A stretch of DNA of 10,458 nt, taken from Candidatus Aenigmatarchaeota archaeon (lineage in GTDB: Archaea; Aenigmatarchaeota; Aenigmatarchaeia; PWEA01; JACRMZ01). The notes below the pieces were generated by a model. That model ran no database searches. It saw only the letters and a list, made by a program, of their open reading frames with translations, and was not told the DNA's origin. Numbering within the stretch: position 1 is the stretch's first letter; each line of letters opens with the position of its first letter. The stretch covers positions 1 to 10,458 of the forward strand of contig JACRMZ010000044.1 in the NCBI GenBank assembly GCA_016219455.1. The letters run 5' to 3'. This document shows positions 1 to 6,571 of the stretch, one piece after another. The position numbers were made by a program, and so were the translations under genes.

Positions 1-16
1 TTCTGGCGAGAAAGCC

Positions 17-1183
17 ATGATTTTTGAAATTGCCCTTTACGCCTTCATTGGGATTTTGCTTGGTGTCTTCACAGGGCTCATGCCTGGGATACATGTTAAC
101 ACGGTTTCGGCACTGCTGCTTGCCGTGCCATTTGCGCCGCTGAACTTCGCTGCCCTTGTTCTGGCGTTAACGGTGACTCATACGTTTTTCGACTTCATAC
201 CAAGCGTTTATCTTGGTGCACCAGAAGAGGAAACGGCATTGTCCGTGCTGCCAGGCCACAAGATGCTGCTTCAGGGCCGCGGCTATGAGGCAATAGCGCT
301 TAGCGCATCGGGCGCCCTTGGGGGAATTGTCCTGATGGTCCTGTTTCTTCCGCTAATCCTGATTACCATGCCCTCCCTTTACGGTATAGTAAGCCAACAC
401 ATAGGCTTTCTGGTTTTTCTTGTGGCGCTGTTCATGGTAAGGGAGAACACAATTAAGGCCGTCGTTGTTTTCCTTCTTGCAGGGTATCTGGGAATGGCAT
501 TTCTCGATTACAGCGAAAACATCCTCTTGCCGATACTTACAGGGCTGTTCGCTATCCCATCACTTATCGAATCGCTGAAAACGGAAACGAGCATACCAAT
601 ACAAAGCGATGAGCTTGGCCTGGATAAGAAAGTTATTTTTCAGGGCTCTTTAGCGGGCTTCCTCTCCGGCATCGTGGTTGGAATCCTTCCAGGCATCGGT
701 TCGTCTACTGCTGCTTCGTTAACGCAGGAGATAAGCAAGGAAGAAGGGTTTCTTGCCTCATTGGGCGCGATAGCAACGTCGTCATCGCTAATGTCAATAA
801 TCAGCCTGTACCTCATCGGAAAAACAAGGAGCGGTGCCGCAGCCGCGATAAAGCAGGTAATGAACATCGGGCTCAACGACGTCCTTTTTCTGGTATTTCT
901 AGCACTCGTTGTTGGCGTAGTTGCGTTTGCTGGGTCGCTTGCAACAGCAAGGGTATTCTGGCGCGTTCTCCGCAAAGTAGAATATAGGAAGCTGTCTTTA
1001 GGGACAATCGCGCTTTTGGCAACGTTGACACTTGCACTAACAGGGATAAACGGACTTTTAGTCCTCGTGTTATCAAGCGCCGTCGGGCAACTGGCACCGC
1101 GCTGGGGCCTGAAAAGAAGCTTGAATATGGGCGTGCTTATGGTTCCGACGATGGTGTATTATTTTGGGATGTTGGTTAGTTAA
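17..1183 (+). CDS. TctA/DUF112-family membrane protein (archaeal type)
   Basis: This 388-aa polytopic membrane protein has about ten hydrophobic segments. It resembles the archaeal branch of the TctA/DUF112 family, named for the large permease subunit of tripartite tricarboxylate transporters. The family hallmark, a Gly-rich hairpin, appears twice: GVFTGLMPGIHVN at about residues 16-28 and GIVVGILPGIGSS at about 221-233. This shows the internal two-repeat architecture. The archaeal branch is usually found without the TctB and TctC partners, and no partner is visible here, so the substrate is unknown. The ATG at 17 gives a typical N-terminus that runs straight into TM1, but the frame is open to the window edge, so a start further upstream cannot be excluded. 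Only a weak GCGAG lies upstream. The family call is firm; the transport role is inferred. Confidence 0.85.
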   Translation: MIFEIALYAFIGILLGVFTGLMPGIHVNTVSALLLAVPFAPLNFAALVLALTVTHTFFDFIPSVYLGAPEEETALSVLPGHKMLLQGRGYEAIALSASGALGGIVLMVLFLPLILITMPSLYGIVSQHIGFLVFLVALFMVRENTIKAVVVFLLAGYLGMAFLDYSENILLPILTGLFAIPSLIESLKTETSIPIQSDELGLDKKVIFQGSLAGFLSGIVVGILPGIGSSTAASLTQEISKEEGFLASLGAIATSSSLMSIISLYLIGKTRSGAAAAIKQVMNIGLNDVLFLVFLALVVGVVAFAGSLATARVFWRVLRKVEYRKLSLGTIALLATLTLALTGINGLLVLVLSSAVGQLAPRWGLKRSLNMGVLMVPTMVYYFGMLVS

Positions 1184-1277
1184 CCCATTTAGCAAATGTT
1201 TCAATGTTTAATTAATCTAGTGTTAAAAAAAGCGCATGGAAAACAAAAAGGCTCTCTCAGTGGCAGTTTTTAGTAAC

Positions 1278-1286
1278 CTTTAAAAG
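1278..1286 (+). promoter_or_regulatory. Candidate TATA box upstream of the 46-aa gene
   Basis: CTTTAAAAG resembles an archaeal box A. Initiation about 25 bases downstream (near 1305) would give a leader of roughly 170 nt for the 46-aa gene, containing both hairpins described below. A second TATA-like stretch, TATTTAAA at 1385-1392, is an equally possible promoter and would give a leader of about 65 nt. The sequence does not decide between them. Confidence 0.3.
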
Positions 1287-1342
1287 CCTGCCTAGTTAAT
1301 CCCCTTGGGGTGTAAAAATAAACAAAAACTCACACATAAGAG

Positions 1343-1389
1343 AAATACAAGATGCCTCTATCCCCATAAACATTAGGCGTCTTGTATTT
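1343..1389 (+). repeat. 15-bp inverted repeat (long hairpin) in intergenic region
   Basis: The left arm AAATACAAGATGCCT (1343-1357) and right arm AGGCGTCTTGTATTT (1375-1389) are complementary over 15 positions. One position is a mismatch in DNA, or a U-G wobble in RNA. The loop is 17 nt. It is too long and too well matched to be chance. There is no T-tract after it, so it is not a simple terminator. Its right arm overlaps a TATA-like stretch at 1385-1392. It could be a regulatory operator, part of an RNA leader, or the trace of a small mobile repeat. Confidence 0.65.
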
Positions 1390-1409
1390 AAACATTACTT
1401 CCGTGTTAG

Positions 1410-1429
1410 CCGTAAGCCTGCGGTTACGG
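1410..1429 (+). repeat. Small hairpin in the leader of the 46-aa gene
   Basis: CCGTAA (1410-1415) pairs with TTACGG (1424-1429). CC/GG can add two further pairs past a bulged G, leaving a TGC loop. It lies about 50 nt before the start codon of the 46-aa gene and downstream of both candidate TATA boxes, so it may sit in the 5' leader. No known riboswitch fold was recognised. Confidence 0.4.
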
Positions 1430-1478
1430 GTCCCCATATACGGTCAATGACCAAAACAGGTACGAACGGAGGCGTGGT

Positions 1479-1619
1479 ATGAAAACAACAATAACAGCCA
1501 CAAATCCCGCCAGTATATCAATTGTGCTTGGTGTCGCCCTTGTTATCATGGGCAACCCGCTTGGTTGGCTACTGGCGTTTGGGGGCATCGCCCTCAATGC
1601 TCTGTGGATTTTTGCTTGA
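1479..1619 (+). CDS. 46-aa single-pass membrane protein
   Basis: A small gene encoding 46 residues. The start ATG follows a strong Shine-Dalgarno GGAGG (about 1469-1473) at good spacing, the best evidence that it is real. A polar N-terminus of about 12 residues (MKTTITATNPAS) precedes a hydrophobic stretch that runs almost to the C-terminus. That stretch contains a Gly-Asn-Pro break near residues 26-28, so it may be one long TM helix or a tight helical hairpin. The protein ends at the last hydrophobic residues with essentially no C-terminal tail. A hairpin terminator follows 25 bp after the stop. The function is unknown. The 57-aa gene at 6839 has the same style: strong SD and tiny hydrophobic product. 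A 79-codon frame on the opposite strand lacks comparable translation signals. Confidence 0.65.
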   Translation: MKTTITATNPASISIVLGVALVIMGNPLGWLLAFGGIALNALWIFA

Positions 1620-1643
1620 TTGCGCCACAGAGAGGAAAAATAA

Positions 1644-1675
1644 AGATGGGGAAAAGCCCCCATCTCCCATTTTTA
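1644..1675 (+). terminator. Bidirectional hairpin terminator between convergent genes
   Basis: AGATGGGG (1644-1651) pairs perfectly with CCCCATCT (1658-1665) across a 6-nt loop, and is followed by CCCATTTTTATTT. On the opposite strand the same stem is followed by TTATTTTTCC. The element can therefore end both the rightward 46-aa transcript and the leftward replication operon that finishes at 1683. Archaeal termination mainly needs the T-tract; a strong GC stem as well is notable. Confidence 0.7.
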
Positions 1676-1682
1676 TTTCCAA

Positions 1683-2168
1683 CTAAAGACGACTTCCATG
1701 ATAAATCATAACACCAACAAATATCACACAAAGAACCAACGCAACATTAATTGGACTTGTTGCATTACTCAGAACTAATGTAAAACCCGCAAAAACAGGG
1801 GCAACCACTGTTCCACGCATAATCCATTGATTTACGTTTTCTTTTTCGACAACTTGTCTCAGTTCAAAATATTTTCGAAACCCTTCGTCTCTTAACTGTA
1901 TTTTTTTATTGTTATTTCCGGGGTCTGAAGAAGACACAGAAGTTACATATTTTGATATACACGACCCGTTTTCATCATATCTAATATCACAAAATTTATG
2001 AAAGAGATTATAATTAGGTTTACCGAACTTTTGAATAATATCTTTTTCATCTACAACTGAAATTTTGTCATCATAATTATGCCTTTCCCCAATAAACTGC
2101 ATTATTTCAACAATTGTTTTAAGAGCCGCCCTGCCCATATCCATTTTTCTTTTTTCTTGCTCTATCAA
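1683..2168 (-). CDS. Hypothetical protein: wHTH-like N-terminus, two C-terminal TM segments
   Basis: This 161-aa protein is of unrecognised family. The chosen start is TTG at 2168 because GAGGGTGAG lies just upstream at proper spacing. The internal ATG (MDMG, residue 9) has no ribosome binding site. The N-terminal half, up to about residue 108, is soluble and charged. The stretch around residues 91-104 (IQLRDEGFRKYFEL) resembles the wing and last helix of small winged-helix regulators; this is weak inference. Residues about 115-158 form two hydrophobic segments ending in a short basic tail. The gene begins 11 bp after the polymerase stop codon, so it probably belongs to the same transcript. 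Its base composition is clearly richer in A+T than the polymerase genes, which suggests a different history. It could be a membrane-anchored regulator. Confidence 0.6.
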   Translation of the reverse strand: MIEQEKRKMDMGRAALKTIVEIMQFIGERHNYDDKISVVDEKDIIQKFGKPNYNLFHKFCDIRYDENGSCISKYVTSVSSSDPGNNNKKIQLRDEGFRKYFELRQVVEKENVNQWIMRGTVVAPVFAGFTLVLSNATSPINVALVLCVIFVGVMIYHGSRL

Positions 2169-2179
2169 AATCTCACCCT

Positions 2180-4066
2180 CTAGTTAAACACCGCTTGCTT
2201 TGCCGTGTTTATTCCGTCAGAAAACACGAGCTCGCCGCCGCAGTCGCAGCGCGGGCCCATTCGTAGCGTTGGCCGGGGCAGGGATTTCCCGCAGCCGTCG
2301 CAGACGACTGAAACGAAGCCTTCAACAAAGTCCTTGTGGCGTTTTGCAGTTGAGAACAGCTCAGTTATCTTGTGCTGGCGCCCTATGCCTAAAAGCTCCT
2401 CCTTCATCACACCCATCGGTTCAAATATCCTCTCCACCGGGGGAAGCAGCTGGTTCTCTATGTAATACGACGAGTCTATTGGCAGCTTGTTGCGCTCGAT
2501 GAAATCGATGCTTTCGGCGCGCTCGCTAATCAAGCCAGTCCCGCGGACTATGACGTAGCTTATCCTGTCCCCGATTGCTGGCGCGTTAGCAGGGTCTCTT
2601 TTACGCATCTTTTTTGCAAGCGATATGTGCGGAAGCCGCCCTTTGTAGTTCTCGGGCTGCTGGGAAATGCTCTTGGTGACTGCAAGTTTCGCCAACGGCG
2701 TCTTGCCAGCTTCCAGTTCCTTGACACGCTCCTTGACGAAATTGACGGCCTTCTTGGGGTCATTTTCCTTGAGTATGATGTCAAGCACATTCTTCATTGT
2801 TTCACTCGCAAGGTCGCACCAGTCCCTTCTGACGACTTCTATTCCCCTGACATCGAGCTTGTCCTTCCATCCAGTTTCTGTCTTCTCGACTACAATTCCA
2901 GCATACCGCTTCTTGGTTTCTATGAACATGCTCTTGAAAACCTTCTCAAAATCCAGCTGCAAAACGCACTTTGGAACGGGCATGGTTTCCAGTGGCACGG
3001 AATTCTCACGCCTGTACTGCTCTTCGAGATGCCTGATTATCCCAGGGATGGCTTTTGTTGCAGTCTCTGAAATCTCCTTGCCCTTGGCATGCGCAAGTTC
3101 CATGTCAGGAATATCTGTTTTTATCATCAGCGAATCCGTATCGCCGTAGATTATCTTGTAGCCAAAATTCGACTCTATGTGCGAGCGCATCGCCCCTATC
3201 AAAACCCTGCCGTACGACGTGACTGCGCCTGCGATGTCGATTATGTATATGCGAGCGCGCTCGTAACCCAGATACCCATAAAAGGCATTGGCCATTATCT
3301 TAAAGCCCATCTGCTTGGCATTGTGCGTCCTTTTTATCTCCGGGTTTGTTTCCGTGTTTGCAAGCTTCTTGAAGTGGCTCCGTTGTTTTATCAGGCGCTC
3401 GAGTATCTCAGGTATCACCCCGAGGCGCACATCCTTTGTCGCAAACGCCGCGCCGCTTGGCGCCACGTGGCCGCGGTCCTTGTTTTCCGACAGAAGCGTG
3501 GTAGGACAAATATTATAGGTCTGGATTATGCTGGGATATAGGGACTTGAAATCAAGGACAAGTATGGAGCCGCCTGTGTGCAGGCCGGCTGTGGGTTCCA
3601 TCACCAAACCTCCCTTCAGCCCGCGCTCCTCTTTCTCCTTTTTTCGTTTATCAACCTCTCGTGCGTCAGGCCGGTTTGGAAGCAATATGCCTTTTTTGCC
3701 GAATTCCGAAAGCAGAAGAGTATCTATTCTTGTGGCTTCGCCGCCCTCTATTGCATCCTGCAGGACGACGCCTGATACCTTTGACAACCCTATGTATTTT
3801 TCAAGGGCGTTGGTCTTGAGGAGCAAATCAAGCGCAAGTTTCGAGTCTTGGCGCGCGTAGGAAATCAGGCGTTTTAGGTCCTCGGGCCGGCGGCTCTCCC
3901 AGAGGATCTTGATTTCCTTGTGGTCCACGTCGACTTTGCTTTCCTTCAGGATTTCATTCGCAACAGCGTTAAGCGTGTAGCGTTTCATGTGGTAGGCTTT
4001 CTTGATGAGCGGGTAAACGTCGGCTATGACCCTTCCGGCTGCTGTGACCTTCGTGCCGTAGTTCAT
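2180..4066 (-). CDS. polB: Family B DNA polymerase, C-terminal half (Exo III, palm, thumb, zinc ribbon)
   Basis: This 628-aa frame holds the polymerase domain of an archaeal PolB. Visible in order are GRVIADVYP (11-19); Exo III as YARQD (Y70, D74); motif A DFKSLYPSII (172-181); region III KIMANAFYG (256-264); motif C YGDTDS (307-312, D309 and D311); KKRY (385-388); and GIEVVRRDW (408-416). All polymerase catalytic residues are present, so nucleotidyl transfer should be intact. The C-terminus adds a putative zinc ribbon (C589, C592, C607, C609) with RPTLRMG and CGGELVF, resembling the finger at the end of the PolD large subunit DP2. The ATG at 4066 lies inside the upstream gene and has no SD; it is simply the first start in this frame. 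A +1 shift at about 4070 would join it to the upstream half. About 25-30 residues between Exo II and GRVIADVYP are absent compared with canonical PolB. Confidence 0.9.
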   Translation of the reverse strand: MNYGTKVTAAGRVIADVYPLIKKAYHMKRYTLNAVANEILKESKVDVDHKEIKILWESRRPEDLKRLISYARQDSKLALDLLLKTNALEKYIGLSKVSGVVLQDAIEGGEATRIDTLLLSEFGKKGILLPNRPDAREVDKRKKEKEERGLKGGLVMEPTAGLHTGGSILVLDFKSLYPSIIQTYNICPTTLLSENKDRGHVAPSGAAFATKDVRLGVIPEILERLIKQRSHFKKLANTETNPEIKRTHNAKQMGFKIMANAFYGYLGYERARIYIIDIAGAVTSYGRVLIGAMRSHIESNFGYKIIYGDTDSLMIKTDIPDMELAHAKGKEISETATKAIPGIIRHLEEQYRRENSVPLETMPVPKCVLQLDFEKVFKSMFIETKKRYAGIVVEKTETGWKDKLDVRGIEVVRRDWCDLASETMKNVLDIILKENDPKKAVNFVKERVKELEAGKTPLAKLAVTKSISQQPENYKGRLPHISLAKKMRKRDPANAPAIGDRISYVIVRGTGLISERAESIDFIERNKLPIDSSYYIENQLLPPVERIFEPMGVMKEELLGIGRQHKITELFSTAKRHKDFVEGFVSVVCDGCGKSLPRPTLRMGPRCDCGGELVFSDGINTAKQAVFN

Positions 4067-5354
4067 TTCCGAAATTGTTTATGTTATAGCCGGTTATTAT
4101 GTCAGGGTCGTACTCGCGGACGATGTCATTGAAGCGCTCAAACATCGTTTTCTCGTCTTCCAGCCCTTCGCCGTCGGGAACGGGCTTTGCCGCGATAACG
4201 TGGTTCTTCAGTCCCTTGTAATCATGGGAAAAAGCGAATGATATTATTATCACCGGGTCGGTTTCTGCATCCGGCATTCGTTCCTGCGGCGCCGTGACTT
4301 CTATGTCAAAGGCCATTGTCTTAAGGTCGGCCATCTCGTCGCTTTCCCTGGGCTCTATCGAATCTGCGGCAAACGCTTCACAGCTCACTATCCCTGTGGT
4401 TTCTTTCCTTCCTGTGGCTTGTACCCATTCCATCCCTTTGATGCCCTTGTCTACCATGAAGCGGTATTTGAAAAGTATGTCAGATTCAAAGCACGCAGCG
4501 ATGTCAAGAATGCGGTCCCGGACTTCAGGAACTGTCCGGGGATTGGAAAGCGTTATCTTGACAACGTCTCTGGGGATTGTTTTATCCCTCTCAGCAGAAA
4601 CGAAGGTAACGCCTTTGTAATTCACTGTGAAATTTGGGCCGATGGCATAAACTATGTCTGGTATCTCCTTCAAAAGGAAAAGGTTTTCATGCGCAAGGTT
4701 TTTTGACGCCGGCGCAAGGTGCCTTCTTCTCAGGGCCTGCATCGCCTCCTTTTCAGTGGCAAACGCGGGGCAGTGGAGAATCTTCAGCCCATTGACCAGG
4801 GCAAGGGAATACGAACAAAAGGGGATGTGAAATGCCTTGCGCTCCTTTGCTATGCTGGAAACATCGCCAGCGGAAACGCAAATAAGGGAACTCTTTTCCG
4901 CATATCTGGGGGAATTGGAAAGGGGGATGTCTGGATAAATCACCTCTTCCATCTCAAAAACACCGTTTTTAAAAACGCCCCTGGCGCCAACAACCTCGTC
5001 CTCGTGGAATGCAACGCTGGACTGGTATTGCACGGCGCCAGTCAGGTCCTCAATCTCGCCATCACGTATGATTCCGATTATCTCCGCTTTACCCTCCCTG
5101 AGCTTGTCTATTGAAACCGGATTTATCTTGTCGGCTATTATGGAACTTAAAAACCGGTATCTTTCCGAATAAAGCGCTGTTATTTCCTGGATGGACAAAG
5201 CCCGTCGCTCCGGATTTTTGTAATCGACTATGTGGCCATCACTGACAACAATGTCTGTCGTGTTAAAATGCAGGCTTCCCCCCCTTGCCAACTTGGCATA
5301 TAGCTCCGGGGATAAAAGATGTCCATTTTCAAGATGTTTTCTTATGGCATCCAT
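3969..5354 (-). CDS. DP1-like domain fused to N-terminal half of PolB exonuclease
   Basis: Start ATG at 5354 gives 461 aa. TTG at 5390 is also open, but MDAIRKHLENGHLLSPELY matches how PolD small subunits (DP1) begin. Residues ~1-260 read as a shrunken DP1: helical N-terminus; OB fold with EIEDLTG (100-106) and YPDIPL (140-145); then the end of the phosphoesterase domain, HLAP (212-215), EIPDIV (230-235), YKGVTFVSAE (246-255). About 140 residues of the DP1 catalytic core are missing, and the DxH, GD, GNHD and GHxH ligands are gone, so this part is non-catalytic. From ~263 the chain becomes PolB: NPRTVPEVR, ESDILFKYR (290-298), Exo I DIE (350-352), Exo II YNINNF (423-428). The PolB N-terminal domain is replaced. 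After F428 the frame is out of register, so the last 33 residues are a nonsense tail. It lies in an operon 29 bp after cdc6. The PolB call is firm; the DP1 call is from motif matching. Confidence 0.8.
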   Translation of the reverse strand: MDAIRKHLENGHLLSPELYAKLARGGSLHFNTTDIVVSDGHIVDYKNPERRALSIQEITALYSERYRFLSSIIADKINPVSIDKLREGKAEIIGIIRDGEIEDLTGAVQYQSSVAFHEDEVVGARGVFKNGVFEMEEVIYPDIPLSNSPRYAEKSSLICVSAGDVSSIAKERKAFHIPFCSYSLALVNGLKILHCPAFATEKEAMQALRRRHLAPASKNLAHENLFLLKEIPDIVYAIGPNFTVNYKGVTFVSAERDKTIPRDVVKITLSNPRTVPEVRDRILDIAACFESDILFKYRFMVDKGIKGMEWVQATGRKETTGIVSCEAFAADSIEPRESDEMADLKTMAFDIEVTAPQERMPDAETDPVIIISFAFSHDYKGLKNHVIAAKPVPDGEGLEDEKTMFERFNDIVREYDPDIITGYNINNFGNELRHEGHSSRKGHSRRLPAHQESLPHETLHA

Positions 5355-5383
5355 AGTCTTATCAGTATTCACTAGTGAGTTAT

Positions 5384-6571
5384 TTAACAATACTCCGACA
5401 ACGCGCCCTTTATAGTCCCAAGGGTTTCGTCGTTAACAGAAAGTTCGATATGCCGTGTCCTTCCATACCTCCCTTTGTTGACGACCTTAGTCGTCATCAG
5501 CCCCTGCATTTCCAGCTCCCCTGTAATTCCATAAACCCTTCTTGGGGTAAGATGCTCCAGTGAAAGCTGCTTGCAAACACGCTGATATGTGGAATACAAA
5601 TCGCCTGTTTGTATCTTATCAACTCCCTTCTCTTTGAGAGAAATAAGCGACATGATGACTGCCTTCCCGTGCTTTGGCTGGGTCTTGACGGCGTTTGAAA
5701 GGCAATCAAAATCAAGCTTCCTCTTGGCAGCATCGACATGTATTTCCATAACTGCTTGGTGACCGGCATTCTCGGCGATTTCGCCTGCAGCCCTCAAAAG
5801 ATTCATCGCCCTTCTCGCATCCCCGTGCTCTTGCGCCGCAAGCGCGGCGCATTTTTCAATGACTCCCTGGCCGATAACACCCTCGCAAAAAGCGGCGCGT
5901 TCGCTTAATATGTCCCTTAGTTGGGCGGCGTCATATGGCTGAAAAAGGACTTTTTCTTCGCATAACGAACTCTTCGTCCGGGGATCGAGATAATCGGAGA
6001 ACAGCAGATTGTTGGATATGCCCACTATACATACACGCGAATCGGAAAGCGTTTCATTTATCCGCGTCAGGTTATAAAGGAAACCATCCCCGCATTTGTC
6101 CAGCAAAACGTCTATTTCATCCAAAATGAGGATTAGTGTCTTTGACTTTTCTTCCAAAAGCCGGAAAAAGATGCTATAAACCTCTTGGGTGGGAAGCCCG
6201 GTTGCTGGGACCTCCCTTCCAAGCTGCCTGGAAATCTCGGCCAATAACCTGTACTCTGTATCTGCTACTTTGCCCATCCTGCAATTTATGCTGATTACAA
6301 CAACATTGTCCCCGGCTCTTTCCATTATCTTGCTGCCTACCAACGTCATTGCGGCCGTTTTTCCGGTTCCAGGCTGCCCATAAATGAAAAGGTTGTTAGT
6401 ACCCTCGCCCTTTATGGCCGGTGTAAGTGAACGGATTATTGCTGAAAGCTGCTCTTCCCTGTGGGGGAGTTCATTGGGATAAAAACGCGATGAAAGGGCC
6501 TCCTTGTCATGGAATAGAGAGGCCTTTGAAAGGCACTCTTCAAGAATTTCGCTTATCAATAATTGTCTCAT
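5384..6571 (-). CDS. cdc6: Orc1/Cdc6 origin-recognition ATPase
   Basis: This 395-aa archaeal initiator binds origin recognition boxes and loads the MCM helicase. The AAA+ domain shows Walker A GQPGTGKT (65-72), Walker B LILDEID (147-153, D151/E152), sensor 1 GISNN (184-188) and sensor 2 GDARRAMNLLR (250-260). The C-terminal winged helix (about 300-380) includes the recognition segment LTPRRVYGITGELEMQGL (341-358) and a basic wing, NKGRYGRTRH. Length and order match the family, with no missing motif. The ATG at 6571 has TGGAGT just upstream at correct spacing. It is the first gene of the leftward replication operon, with the DP1-PolB chimera following. Archaeal cdc6 genes commonly lie beside the origin they recognise, which makes the AT-rich region at 6572-6838 relevant. 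Confidence 0.95.
   Translation of the reverse strand: MRQLLISEILEECLSKASLFHDKEALSSRFYPNELPHREEQLSAIIRSLTPAIKGEGTNNLFIYGQPGTGKTAAMTLVGSKIMERAGDNVVVISINCRMGKVADTEYRLLAEISRQLGREVPATGLPTQEVYSIFFRLLEEKSKTLILILDEIDVLLDKCGDGFLYNLTRINETLSDSRVCIVGISNNLLFSDYLDPRTKSSLCEEKVLFQPYDAAQLRDILSERAAFCEGVIGQGVIEKCAALAAQEHGDARRAMNLLRAAGEIAENAGHQAVMEIHVDAAKRKLDFDCLSNAVKTQPKHGKAVIMSLISLKEKGVDKIQTGDLYSTYQRVCKQLSLEHLTPRRVYGITGELEMQGLMTTKVVNKGRYGRTRHIELSVNDETLGTIKGALSEYC

Noticed and set aside
1235..1279. 14-codon frame (MENKKALSVAVFSNL)
   Set aside because: No ribosome binding site, very short, and it ends in a TATA-like element; likely chance.
1424..1663. 79-codon minus-strand frame opposite the 46-aa gene
   Set aside because: It has no SD, runs through the terminator hairpin, and has a composition that does not look protein-like; the plus-strand gene has far better signals.
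2627..3149. Long plus-strand frames opposite polB (147 and 160 codons)
   Set aside because: They are antisense shadows of strongly conserved polymerase motifs, with no start signals.
3969..5354. Functional DP1 nuclease/phosphoesterase activity
   Set aside because: All metal-binding motifs are absent; only structural landmarks remain.
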